From an uncultured Erysipelotrichaceae bacterium (lineage in GTDB: Bacteria > Bacillota_I > Bacilli_A > Erysipelotrichales > Erysipelotrichaceae): DNA of 64,000 bases. The notes under the pieces are model-generated. The model made no database searches. It was not told the origin of the DNA and saw nothing but the letters and a program-made list of their open reading frames with translations. The position numbers and the translations under genes were made by a program. This document shows, piece by piece, positions 42,671 to 52,500 of this stretch. The number at the start of each line of letters is the position of its first letter. Positions within the stretch are counted from its first letter, which is position 1. The stretch lies in NCBI GenBank assembly GCA_944326795.1, contig CALVFJ010000003.1:34519-98518 (forward strand), read 5' to 3'.

Positions 42671-44471
42671 TGCTCCTTCATATAAGACATTAGCAATTCC
42701 TTCTCCTGGTTCTGGTGGATTAAATATCCAAGATCTTGAGTATCAGCTTAGTGAAAACCAATCTCCACACATGCTTAACATGATGTTAAAAAACGGAGTA
42801 TTTGGAAAAAGATATGGTCAATCAACAAAGAAGGTGTTTGATTCAAATATACTAGCTATAGGTAAATATATGGGAAACATCATTTTGCATATAGATACTA
42901 AGTTGATTAAATACAATGTTGAAGACGATAGCACAGAGGAGTTATTCACAGGGCTTGAGGCAAAAAAAGGAATGTTCATAAACTTTAATAGGATGATTTA
43001 TTATTTGGGTAATAAATATATCCAATATGATAATGAAGAATGCAAAGAAGTTGAGCCTTATGCTCCTGATGTTTGCATCAATAGAAAACCAGATGGAACA
43101 TACTCTGATCTTATTGAAGATTACAACAGATTAGGAACAGCATTTAAAAATACATTCCATGGAGATGGTACAACTAAAGTATATGTTTTAACCGATCAAG
43201 AACTAGATGATGGCTCTGAGGTGTTATGTGAAGTTGATGGGAAAGAAACTACGTCATTTACTGTTGATTATGCTGCGGGCAAAGTAACATTTACTACAGC
43301 TCCGGCAAAAGGGACAAATAATGTAGTGATAACAGCACACAAGACAGAACAAGAATATATTGATTCGATTATGAATAATAGATATTGGTGCAGTTATGGT
43401 GGCCAAAATAATTCACGTTTATTTTTAGCAGGTGCAGGAAATGCAATTTATTATTATAGTGATGTGTTTGATGCTACATATTTTCCTGAGCTTAATTATG
43501 CTACTTGTGGAAATGGTGAAGAAGATATAACTGGTTTTGGTATTCAATACGATACTATGGTTGTTTTTAAACCAAGTGAGATATACGGAGTTGGATATTA
43601 TTTTACCGAAGATGAAGATGGCTTTTCCAAAGCTTTATTTTCTAGCGCAATATTATCTACAGGATTTGGGTGTGATATTCCAAAAAGTATTTCATATGTT
43701 GATAATAAATTAATATGGGCATCTACTGATTTCGGAGTCTGCTTATTGGTCCAAACAGTAATTAAAGATGAGCGAAATGTTCAGAAGATATCAAGAAATA
43801 TCAACGGTGGAACTAGACAGACAGGATTATTACAAGAACAAGGTTTAAAAGATGCGATAGCTATAAACTATGATGGCAAATATATGTTGTGCATTAACGG
43901 ACATGTATATGCCTGGGATTATCAATTGACTCCATATTCTACTGATACAAAATATCCTGATCAAACTGCTAAGGGCTTATCTTGGTTCTATTGGGATAAT
44001 GTATATGTTGATGACTATATTACTTTTTCTCAAAATATTCTTTATATAAAGGATAATAAATTGAACAAATTAGGTAATAATTTAGATGATTTTGGACAAG
44101 CGATACCAGCATATTATCAGACTCCTATGTTTGATTTTGATGCACCTGATATGCTTAAAACAATAAAAAGAATGTTTGTTCAGGTGCGTGGAGATACACC
44201 TTCATTAACAAAAATTAAGTATATTACTGAAGAAAATCCTGATGGTGAAGATGAACTTGAAGATATACAGATCTATACAAGATTATGGGAAGAATTTGCA
44301 TGGAATACGTGGGGGTGGCAATTTGTTACTTATGCAAACACGTTTAGTAGAAAATGCTCCATAAAGAAAGTTCAAATGTTTGGTATGCTTTTTAGCAATG
44401 ATCAGTTAGATAAAGATATGAGCTTTAGTAATTTACAAATGTTATATCAGCTTGTTAAAGCTGTTAAATAG
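42648..44471 (+). CDS. Tail hub / DNA-stabilisation protein (probable)
   Basis: 607 residues from the ATG at 42648, chosen over 42597 because it starts with the phage-like SAPSYKTLAIPSPGSGGLN. Repeated beta-strand units (LAIGKYMGNIILHIDTKL, MFINFNRMIYYLG, FLAGAGNAIYYYSD, MVVFKPSEIYG) suggest a beta-propeller, as in P22 gp10-like tail factors. It would close the portal and carry fibres. Exact family uncertain. Confidence 0.6.
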   Translation: MIQQKTYSAPSYKTLAIPSPGSGGLNIQDLEYQLSENQSPHMLNMMLKNGVFGKRYGQSTKKVFDSNILAIGKYMGNIILHIDTKLIKYNVEDDSTEELFTGLEAKKGMFINFNRMIYYLGNKYIQYDNEECKEVEPYAPDVCINRKPDGTYSDLIEDYNRLGTAFKNTFHGDGTTKVYVLTDQELDDGSEVLCEVDGKETTSFTVDYAAGKVTFTTAPAKGTNNVVITAHKTEQEYIDSIMNNRYWCSYGGQNNSRLFLAGAGNAIYYYSDVFDATYFPELNYATCGNGEEDITGFGIQYDTMVVFKPSEIYGVGYYFTEDEDGFSKALFSSAILSTGFGCDIPKSISYVDNKLIWASTDFGVCLLVQTVIKDERNVQKISRNINGGTRQTGLLQEQGLKDAIAINYDGKYMLCINGHVYAWDYQLTPYSTDTKYPDQTAKGLSWFYWDNVYVDDYITFSQNILYIKDNKLNKLGNNLDDFGQAIPAYYQTPMFDFDAPDMLKTIKRMFVQVRGDTPSLTKIKYITEENPDGEDELEDIQIYTRLWEEFAWNTWGWQFVTYANTFSRKCSIKKVQMFGMLFSNDQLDKDMSFSNLQMLYQLVKAVK

Positions 44472-44482
44472 AAAGGAGCAAT

Positions 44483-45664
44483 ATGAAAGAATTTCAATTT
44501 AACCCAACTGATGGATATTTAAATACCGCAGAATTTCCTAATCCGCCAAGTGAAGCAGATACACGTGAACAAATTCAAGAATTACATTCACAAACAAGAG
44601 ATTTCATCAATGGCTTGGTAGCATTACTAAATGGCACTAGTGGTGCAAAAGAAATTGGAAGTGAAGTGATTGAGTCGTTAATAGTTGATGGTTTACCAGC
44701 AGCTAATGTTTATGAGCAAATTTTGGCATTAGCACAACTTAAATTGTTTTCTACTAATTTTAAATATATAAGAATTGCTGATGATAAATCTATCGAGTAT
44801 TCTCAAAATGGTCAAGAATGGTTTAGTACAAGCAATGGTGTTGTTATATATAATGGCGTAGGATCTCAAATGCCAGTTAGAAAGAAAATAATGATCAAAC
44901 AAGCAACGCTTACTGATGATGGAGAATATACAGTAATTGTTGCTCAAAAAGGCGAAAAAGGAGATCCAGGGAAAGATGGATCAGATGGAAAGAGCTTTGT
45001 TGTGATGGGTCATTATAATTCTATAATAGATCTAAGAGCTGCACATCCATCTGGAGAAGAAGGAGATGCTTATTCTGTAGGAACAGATGGAGATAATGTT
45101 GTATATGTTTGGGACATTAATAAAAATGACTGGAGCGATATTGGACCTATTATTGGTCCACCAGGAGAAAAAGGTGATCCAGGTGATCCGGGAGAAGCAG
45201 GTATTGGTGTACCAAAAGGTGGAGCAGAAGGTCAGTTTTTAAGAAAAAGGAGTACAGCTGATTATGATACAGAATTTGCAGATATTGAAGTATCGTGGGG
45301 AAAAGTAGTTGGTGTTTTGTCTGATCAAACTGATCTAAATAATGTTTTGAATTCTTTTCAGTCTTCAATAACAAATATTAATAAGCAAGTACAAAGCACT
45401 ACAAAAACCATCACTATTCAACCAAGTGAATTTGTAGAAGGTGTGTATACACTGAGTGATGATCTAATTACCGAAACAAGTAATCAAGAGATATTACCAG
45501 TTGCCTATAGCGAAGAAAATAAAGCAATGATAGATGCGTTCAATGCAGCTGCATTTCAGGATGTAGAAAACGGTCAAACTACTGGTCAAACAAAGTTTAT
45601 ATGCACAGGAGAAGTACCAACTATTCCTATAAATATAAGAGTAATCTTTAGAGGTGATAAATAA
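44483..45664 (+). CDS. Tail fibre/spike with collagen-like repeats
   Basis: 393 residues. The N-terminal half (about 1-150) is probably the virion attachment part. Two collagen-like Gly-x-y runs follow (GEKGDPGKDGSDGKS near 155 and GPPGEKGDPGDPGEAGIG near 228), typical of trimeric phage fibres. The C-terminal part is beta-rich. It probably binds the host surface. Its stop overlaps the next gene by ATAATG. Confidence 0.85.
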   Translation: MKEFQFNPTDGYLNTAEFPNPPSEADTREQIQELHSQTRDFINGLVALLNGTSGAKEIGSEVIESLIVDGLPAANVYEQILALAQLKLFSTNFKYIRIADDKSIEYSQNGQEWFSTSNGVVIYNGVGSQMPVRKKIMIKQATLTDDGEYTVIVAQKGEKGDPGKDGSDGKSFVVMGHYNSIIDLRAAHPSGEEGDAYSVGTDGDNVVYVWDINKNDWSDIGPIIGPPGEKGDPGDPGEAGIGVPKGGAEGQFLRKRSTADYDTEFADIEVSWGKVVGVLSDQTDLNNVLNSFQSSITNINKQVQSTTKTITIQPSEFVEGVYTLSDDLITETSNQEILPVAYSEENKAMIDAFNAAAFQDVENGQTTGQTKFICTGEVPTIPINIRVIFRGDK

Positions 45665-46065
45665 TGGTTAATATATTTCATTCATTAATGACAGGTGTTA
45701 AAAAAGAAAAAATATGGACAAATCCGTCTCCTAACTCTGCGTTAAGTGCAACTACATTTAATTTTGATATAAGTAATTATGATTATTTTGAAATCCGTTC
45801 AAAATCTTTTAAAGATGGAGCTGATTATTATCAAAATCATATAATTAAAAAATCTACTGAAATTCAAACAGTTGCAGCATATGCTGATGAAACAAATAGA
45901 AGTGCATTAAATGCTAGAGGTTATAATACAAATGAGGATGGAACTAGATTGACATGTGATGGTGGATATCGAGGATCAAGCAGTGGCTTAAATGCAAATA
46001 CTGGCGCTATGATTCCACAAGAGATTTATGGCATTAAAGGAAAAATATTCGGGGGGGGGTCATAG
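45664..46065 (+). CDS. Putative receptor-binding tip with a G9 tract near its end
   Basis: 133 residues beginning MVNIFHSLMTGVKKEKIW. Beta-rich, ending IYGIKGKIFGGGS. The last glycines are encoded by nine consecutive G (46051-46059). Loss of one G would extend the protein by about 18 residues and make its stop overlap the start of the next gene (TAATG). Gain of one G would give a different extension. The gene is similar in start, length and ending to the next one, so the two look like paralogues. Adsorption role is inferred from position. Confidence 0.65.
   Translation: MVNIFHSLMTGVKKEKIWTNPSPNSALSATTFNFDISNYDYFEIRSKSFKDGADYYQNHIIKKSTEIQTVAAYADETNRSALNARGYNTNEDGTRLTCDGGYRGSSSGLNANTGAMIPQEIYGIKGKIFGGGS
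46051..46059 (+). repeat. Homopolymer G9 tract
   Basis: Nine G in an AT-rich gene, two codons before the stop. Such tracts slip during replication and can switch reading frames. Confidence 0.9.
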
Positions 46066-46119
46066 AGCTCTTAATAAAATTTTTCGATCACTTTTTTCAA
46101 AAGAAAGGAGTGATCAATA

Positions 46120-46518
46120 ATGGCTAATATTTTTAGACAATATTCGGGAATAGCGAAACTTGAAAAGGAATTAATATATGATAATCTAGCAGGAAATGCT
46201 AAGGGGCAGGTTACACTGGCAAGTGCTGATACTTTATCTAAATATACTCATGTTGAATTAGTATATACTTACGATTTAAATCAAAGAAAAGATTATTCAA
46301 TGATCTTAAATGTTGAAGAGATAAAGAAAATGACAACTCCTTATCCTTATGCGAATATTAGACTATATTGTTCTATTAATGCAAGTTATATTGATTATGT
46401 ATGGCGTAAGTTATTTTATAGTAATGGCTTGATATTATCAGCGACAACTGGTGATGGAATGCCTGTTAGTTCATATTTAGTACCTATTGCCTTATATGGA
46501 ATGAATTTGAAAGTTTAA
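46120..46518 (+). CDS. Second putative receptor-binding tip
   Basis: 132 residues beginning MANIFRQYSGIAKLEKELIY, like the preceding gene, and ending LYGMNLKV where that one has IYGIKGKI. Beta-rich. AAAGGAG precedes the ATG. It probably forms part of the tail fibre complex. Confidence 0.65.
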   Translation: MANIFRQYSGIAKLEKELIYDNLAGNAKGQVTLASADTLSKYTHVELVYTYDLNQRKDYSMILNVEEIKKMTTPYPYANIRLYCSINASYIDYVWRKLFYSNGLILSATTGDGMPVSSYLVPIALYGMNLKV

Positions 46519-46534
46519 TGAGGTAAATTATATA

Positions 46535-48085
46535 ATGCAAAAAGCAATATTAAAGTTTAGAGATTATTTAGGAAATGATCTCATCTCAGGGATTAGTAAC
46601 GGTCAGAACGTTACTAGTCATGCTAATTTAAATGGAGCTAATGATTTTAATGGTAGAGGATCTTGGGATAGGGTTGATTTATTAGCTCCATATGATTGTG
46701 TTGTTAAAGCAATCTCACGAGCTGACAACACTGTTTTATTTGAAAGTATTGGAGTAGTTCAGGTGCCAGCAGGATATAATGAATGCTGGTTTTTATGTAG
46801 TCATATGCTGGATAAGGACTTTGACATACTAGGTATTGAAATTGGAAAAACATTTAAACAAGGCGATCCATGTTATACCGAAGGAAATAAAAATGCTTAT
46901 GATGTTGATATGGGAAATCATATACATATGGAGCAAGGTATCGGTCGCCATGACGGCAATCCGTCTCCTTATTACAGATCAAATGATACGTATACTTATG
47001 AAGGTAAAACATACAATACATATTATCCACATGTTACTGGATATGAATGTCCAATTACGGATATGTTTTTCTTGCCATATGGTGTAGAAAAATTAGATGG
47101 AATTAGTACAGTAGCAAAGAACTACATTTGGCAATATACAGATGTGGAAGATGCTGATCAGGAACAGCCAAAACCATCTACTGGATATGCAGAAAGCTAT
47201 AGTATGATTTACAAAGGAATAAATGTAAAAGTTGGCAAGATCAATAAATATGATTATGACATAAGAGGATCAGTAGATGGCAATAAGTATGGCACAGCTT
47301 ATGATCATACGACATCAGATGGATTTACTGATAAAGATTTAATTAATAAAGGATATAAAGAAGTGTTTGCTAGTAATGGCAGCACTTTTTATTTCTATGA
47401 TAATAAAGCATTTGCTGAAGGCATTGAGAACAGCAAAGGTATTATTAATCAGGAATATGGTTTATCGTGCGTAAGTAAGTTTACTGAATGTATGGCAATG
47501 GGATTTCCATATGATGGCGGTATTGTGTTCGATCTTCAGAAGAATCTACAAGCAAGAAACGATTTATATGGAGCTGTTACAGCTGCGTTTGGCATTATGA
47601 AAGACGGTCGATTAAATAATGCCGGCAGTGAAGATAACCGTGGTCAATGCTTTACTGTTAGAGCTGGAAGAACTATTTGGGCCGAGGATGATGAAAACTA
47701 TTATTTAATCAGTTTTGATGCAGCTGATGGTGTCGGTGGATTAACTGGAGATCAGTTATATGATCTAGTTGTTTCTGTCAGCTCAACAATGATCAATGCA
47801 GTTTGTTTTGATGGCGGTAAAAGTGTATTTGCAAGGGTTAATGGTGAATATATCAATGAAAATAGTTCTACTGTTAAAAATGGTTTATTGCTGTTTGCAA
47901 AAGAAAAAGACATTGATGTAAATCCTGATCCAGAAGAACCAGATGATTCTTATCAAGAAGAAATTGAAAAGTTAAAAGCTGAAAACGCTGAGCTGATCAA
48001 GATGAACGAGGAGCTGCACAATCGAATTAATAGCGCTATCGGTATTTTAAATGGAACTATCGAAATTGAAGAAGGAGAGGAATAG
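46535..48085 (+). CDS. Lysin with M23-like peptidase and phosphodiester glycosidase domains
   Basis: 516 residues with two enzyme-like domains. The first (about 1-190) resembles M23 metallopeptidases: SWDRVDLLAPYDCVVKAI, CWFLCSHM and the metal motif GNHIHMEQG. The second (about 225-455) matches phosphodiester glycosidases of the NAGPA type: AAFGIMKDGRLNNAGSEDN, FTVRAGRTIWAEDDENYYLI, and GGLTGDQLYDL with CFDGGKSVFA. A C-terminal coiled coil follows. It may cut peptide cross-links and a sugar-phosphate bond in wall polymers. Next to holin genes, so it is either the endolysin or a tail-borne wall hydrolase. Confidence 0.75.
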   Translation: MQKAILKFRDYLGNDLISGISNGQNVTSHANLNGANDFNGRGSWDRVDLLAPYDCVVKAISRADNTVLFESIGVVQVPAGYNECWFLCSHMLDKDFDILGIEIGKTFKQGDPCYTEGNKNAYDVDMGNHIHMEQGIGRHDGNPSPYYRSNDTYTYEGKTYNTYYPHVTGYECPITDMFFLPYGVEKLDGISTVAKNYIWQYTDVEDADQEQPKPSTGYAESYSMIYKGINVKVGKINKYDYDIRGSVDGNKYGTAYDHTTSDGFTDKDLINKGYKEVFASNGSTFYFYDNKAFAEGIENSKGIINQEYGLSCVSKFTECMAMGFPYDGGIVFDLQKNLQARNDLYGAVTAAFGIMKDGRLNNAGSEDNRGQCFTVRAGRTIWAEDDENYYLISFDAADGVGGLTGDQLYDLVVSVSSTMINAVCFDGGKSVFARVNGEYINENSSTVKNGLLLFAKEKDIDVNPDPEEPDDSYQEEIEKLKAENAELIKMNEELHNRINSAIGILNGTIEIEEGEE

Positions 48086-48088
48086 AAA

Positions 48089-48370
48089 ATGGAAATTATC
48101 AATCAATATATATCAGTTGTGATCGTTGCGATTTGTGTTGTCGTAGGTTATGTATGGAAAACATGTACTCCATTAGCTAATAATTATATTCCCGCCGTAG
48201 TAACGGTACTAGGGTTAGCTTTGGCCGTTATCAATGCATTAACAACTAAGCAACCTATTACACTAGAAATTATTGCTATGGGGTTAGTGAGTGGATTAGC
48301 TAGTACAGGACTGCATCAATTTGTTACGCGGGTATTTGAAAAGATGGAACAGCTAGAACCTAAGGAGTAA
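48089..48370 (+). CDS. Phage holin
   Basis: 93 residues with two to three membrane helices (YISVVIVAICVVVGYVWK, VVTVLGLALAVINAL and a weaker third) and a charged C-terminus. The pattern fits small holins of Bacillota phages, which open the membrane for the lysin. It starts 3 bases after the lysin gene. Confidence 0.8.
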   Translation: MEIINQYISVVIVAICVVVGYVWKTCTPLANNYIPAVVTVLGLALAVINALTTKQPITLEIIAMGLVSGLASTGLHQFVTRVFEKMEQLEPKE

Positions 48371-48373
48371 TCC

Positions 48374-48679
48374 ATGGATGAATTATTAATTGTCGGCACG
48401 CAAGCAGTACTTACAGCTTTTAGTACTGCTTTTTTTGGATATATTGTTTGGCTTTTAAAAGAAGATCGCAAAGAAAAAAGTGCAACAACAAATGGCGTTC
48501 AATGCTTACTTAAAGTAAAACTTATTGAATATCATGATCGATATGCAAACTTAAAAGAAATTCCTTCTTATGCATTAGAAAATTGGAACAATATGTATTC
48601 AGCTTACAAGAATTTAGGTGGTAATGGTGTTATCACACAAATGGATAAAGAAATTCAAGCGTTGAAAATTGCTTGTTAG
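48374..48679 (+). CDS. Second holin-like/lysis accessory protein
   Basis: 101 residues. N-terminal membrane helix (GTQAVLTAFSTAFFGYIVWL), then a soluble helical tail with the recurring phage motif VKLIEYHDRYANLKEIPSYA and NLGGNG. Proteins of this type accompany holins in many Bacillota phages. Precise role unknown. Confidence 0.7.
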   Translation: MDELLIVGTQAVLTAFSTAFFGYIVWLLKEDRKEKSATTNGVQCLLKVKLIEYHDRYANLKEIPSYALENWNNMYSAYKNLGGNGVITQMDKEIQALKIAC

Positions 48680-48693
48680 AAAGAAGGTAAAAT

Positions 48694-49572
48694 ATGGCTA
48701 TTCAAAGACAAGATTATGCTGGTGGAGGCGGATCACGTTTTCCAGTTAGGGAGAATGGATCTATTAAATACTATAATAGTTACAATGATTATTTAAATTC
48801 AAGAAAAAATAACAATAATAATAGTTACTATGGTTCTTCCAATAGTATTTCAGGCGGTAATAATTATTACAATGATTATTTAGCAGCATTGGAAGCAGCG
48901 AGGGCTCAAAAATTGAATGCAGCTAAAGCTGCTATTGATGCACAAGCTCAAGCAGGTATACAGAGATATAATAATCAATTATCTCAAATTGCAGATGATT
49001 ATCAATCGTTAAGAAATCAATCGGAAGTTGAAAGGTATAAAGCACAAAAATCCCTAAGAGAAGCTTTAGCAAACCGAGGAGCTTTGGATTCCGGTGCAGG
49101 AAGACAAGAAACTTTGACGCTGCAAAATAATTACGGAAATCAAATTAATAAGATCAATACTGAGGAAGCTCACGAAAAGAATAGCATTCAAGCTGCAATT
49201 AATGAAATTCTTGCAAATGCAGATGCACAAAAAGCGCAATTAGAAGCTTCTATGATGGATGATGTTGAAACAATTTTGAATAAACTGCTTAGCTCAGGTG
49301 CATTTAGTGGATCTTATTCATATAATCCTGGTACATCTACTAGCTATGCTAATGCAAAAAATAGTATTAAAGCTGGAACAAATGCTTTTAGTAATAATGA
49401 TGCACAACAGTTAGCTCAACAACAAAGTGAAACATTAGAAAACTATGATAACAGTAAGCTTTTAGATAATGCAAATTACAGTTATATACAAAGGAGAAAT
49501 TTATTAAATCAAATGCTGAATTTAGGCCAAATTGATTTATCAGAATATACAAAACTAGTTAATCAGCTGTAG
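48694..49572 (+). CDS. Probable internal virion/ejection protein
   Basis: 292 residues. A low-complexity Asn/Ser/Tyr start is followed by long alanine-glutamine helices (AALEAARAQKLNAAKAAID, EVERYKAQKSLREALANRGA) with a short LDSGAGRQETL turn. Such helical proteins before a giant virion protein are often ejected with the DNA. No enzyme motif. Confidence 0.55.
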   Translation: MAIQRQDYAGGGGSRFPVRENGSIKYYNSYNDYLNSRKNNNNNSYYGSSNSISGGNNYYNDYLAALEAARAQKLNAAKAAIDAQAQAGIQRYNNQLSQIADDYQSLRNQSEVERYKAQKSLREALANRGALDSGAGRQETLTLQNNYGNQINKINTEEAHEKNSIQAAINEILANADAQKAQLEASMMDDVETILNKLLSSGAFSGSYSYNPGTSTSYANAKNSIKAGTNAFSNNDAQQLAQQQSETLENYDNSKLLDNANYSYIQRRNLLNQMLNLGQIDLSEYTKLVNQL

Positions 49573-49585
49573 TAAGGAGAATATT

Positions 49586-52500
49586 ATGGCAAAAATCATG
49601 CAAAAATATGATAAAAATAAAAAGACATCATACGTACCATATAAAGAAAAAGAATATGATGTTAACAATCCGTATGATATGCTAATGAAAAGTTTAGAGG
49701 AAGATAGGTTTCAATCCTATCTTCCTAATCCTAATAAATTAATGCAAAATCAAGGATTTCAAGATGTTGTTGATCAAAGTTTATTTGGATATAAAGAACC
49801 TATTCAGCAAGAAGAAGTGAATGATGTTGGATCACTATTAGGATATCTAGGACAAGAAGCAATGCAAGCATTCACAAATTCGTCTGGTAATATGTTTGGC
49901 GGAATGGCAAAAGGAATAGATGTTGGTTTAGATAGTCCAATTATTGATGGAATACTATTTAACAATCCAATTGTTTCTGGAGCTGAAAAGGCAGTAAATG
50001 CTGCTATTGATCTAGCTGATCCAAAGAACGAATTAGATATTAGTTTTAAAGATTCAATTCAAAAGGCACTAAATAAATATAGTGATAATGCATTTGAATT
50101 TGCTAATGCATTCCAAGATGATAAATATGTAACTGATAACGATATCATTAAATTTGCAGGCAATGTTTCAAGTGGTGTTGGTGGCATGGTTCCACAAATT
50201 GCAACATCTTTGGCAGCTGGCCCTACGGCATCAATGGCATCACTTATCGCACAATCATTCGGTAGTGGATATAATGAAGCAATTAATGACGGAGCTGAAG
50301 AAAACAAGGCAATTTTATACGGTTTAGCTAACGCTGGAATTGAAGCCGGAACTGAAAAGCTAACTGGTGGTTTAGATTTCTTTGGTAAAGGTGCCTTAGA
50401 TGATATTATTGATTCTGGCATATCTAAAATATCTAATAATTACTTGCGTAAAGGTGCAAAAGTAGGCGCTGATATGCTTGGCGAAGGTTTAGAAGAGTAT
50501 ATTTCTGGAGTTGCCGGAGAATTTACACCGGATATATATAAAGAATATGAAGGCAATGAAAATATTCTTGAAAGATTAGCTAATGTGCAGCCGGAAGCTT
50601 TATATAGTGGAGCTGTTGGTGGTGTTACTGCAGGAGTCTTGAATACACCTTCGTATATTGTTAATGGTATAGAACCAAAGCCAGTTATTAATAAGGAGTT
50701 CTTAGAAAAAAATAGAACGCCAGTGCAACAAGAAACTAAGCAAAACGCTACTTTACAAACGAATAATGTAGTTAATCCAGTGCAAGAGAATATCGCTGAA
50801 ACAGCTTTAAAAGAGCCAAATATTGAAACGGCAGAAGAAGTGCCATTAAATGAAGGTATTAATGAACAAGTTGCTCAAGCTACTGTTGATCAACAACAAA
50901 GCACAATCAATGAAAACATTGCTGAAGGCTTAAAATCAGATAATGATATGATCAAAATGGAAGCTCAGCGTGTTAATAGTGAGAAGATCAAAAACAGTGC
51001 TAAACTTTACAAAGTAGACACTGAAACCGCAAATAGGGTTAGTGAAGTTTCTAATGCGTTAGGCGTGCAAGTTGAATTTGTTGATCAACTGGATCATGGA
51101 GCAGAAGGTGCTTATAAAGATGGAGTAATTTATATCTCAAAGGATACGGTTAATCCTGTGCAACAGGTGTATAAACATGAATTGACTCATCATTTGGAAA
51201 CCACAGATTCATATAATGAATTCAAAGATACAGTTCTTCAGCTAATGAAACTACGTAACGTTGACGTGGATAGCGTTAGGAATAATATTCGGCAAAATTA
51301 TCTAAATAGTGGTGTTGATCTAGTAAATGAGGCTGATATTGATAGTGAGATGGTTTCTATATTTACTCAAGATGGAATATTCCAGGATAAAAATACAATT
51401 GATGATATAGCAAATATTAATATCAATGTTGCGCAAAAAATTTGGAATTGGATCAAAGAAAAGGTATATAGCTTTGCTCCTGGATCTACGGAGAAAGCAA
51501 TGTTATTAAAGGCAGAGAGATTATATCGAGAAGCAATTGACCAGGCAAATAAAAAAAGCGCTCAAACGAACGCATCAGGAAATACTAAATTAAGTTTAGG
51601 AACTAATGTGGATGTTATAACTGATAGCAAAAATCCAGATTATTATAAGTATGATAATTTGATTAAATTGAATGATATTAAAGTTCCTCAATATTCTTCG
51701 TTAGATTTAACATCACTACAAAGGTCTGATGTTTTAAGATTAAGCAAGGAACGTGCCATTCAAAATGGTGCAATAGATTTCAAAGATGGTAATTCATATT
51801 TTGTATATAATAATGGCGATAAGATCAGAGTAAATAAAACAGGGTTATTACATAGAAAATATAATGACAAGTTATCAAATAGAAGGCTAAATGTTATAGT
51901 AAATGCAGGAGAATTATTACAAGATGCTATCAAAATAAATGAAGTTTATAGAGATGGTAAAACATCTAATATTTATTTCTCCAAATACTATCAAGATGGA
52001 AATCCATATGTTGCTAGATTTGTTGTTGTTAATAATGAGCTAAATAATATAGATAATTTTCGGCTATATTCTTTAAGTACAAGAAAAGGAAGCTCACGCC
52101 GACCGGCCAGAGCAAACAGCTCTTTCTCCGGGGTTGGAGCTTCCTCAATGGAAAGTGTAAACGATTTTTTGCGAGATGTCAATGATATTTTAGAATATAA
52201 AAACGATCTTCCACTGGATGTTTACTATAGGCTAAATGAAAAATACTTAAGCACACCATATGATTTAGAAGGACATAAATACAGCTTTGGTACATCATTA
52301 AATAGATTAGACAGTAGTAAAGAATTGAAAGCTAAAGTTGCTGGATATAATGCTTTAGAATCCAATTATAAAAAGAAAATAGTTGGTACGGTCCAGGATG
52401 AATACCGTGGATCTCAAATTGATGATTTTTTGAATTATGCTGCAGATGAAACGCTTAGAACTGGATCTATTAGCAAAGACACTAGACAAGAGCTGATCAA

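Noticed and set aside
46051..46059. Treating the G9 tract simply as a sequencing error
   Set aside because: An error is possible, but both neighbouring frame lengths give sensible endings and one gives TAATG coupling, so it deserves a check instead of dismissal.
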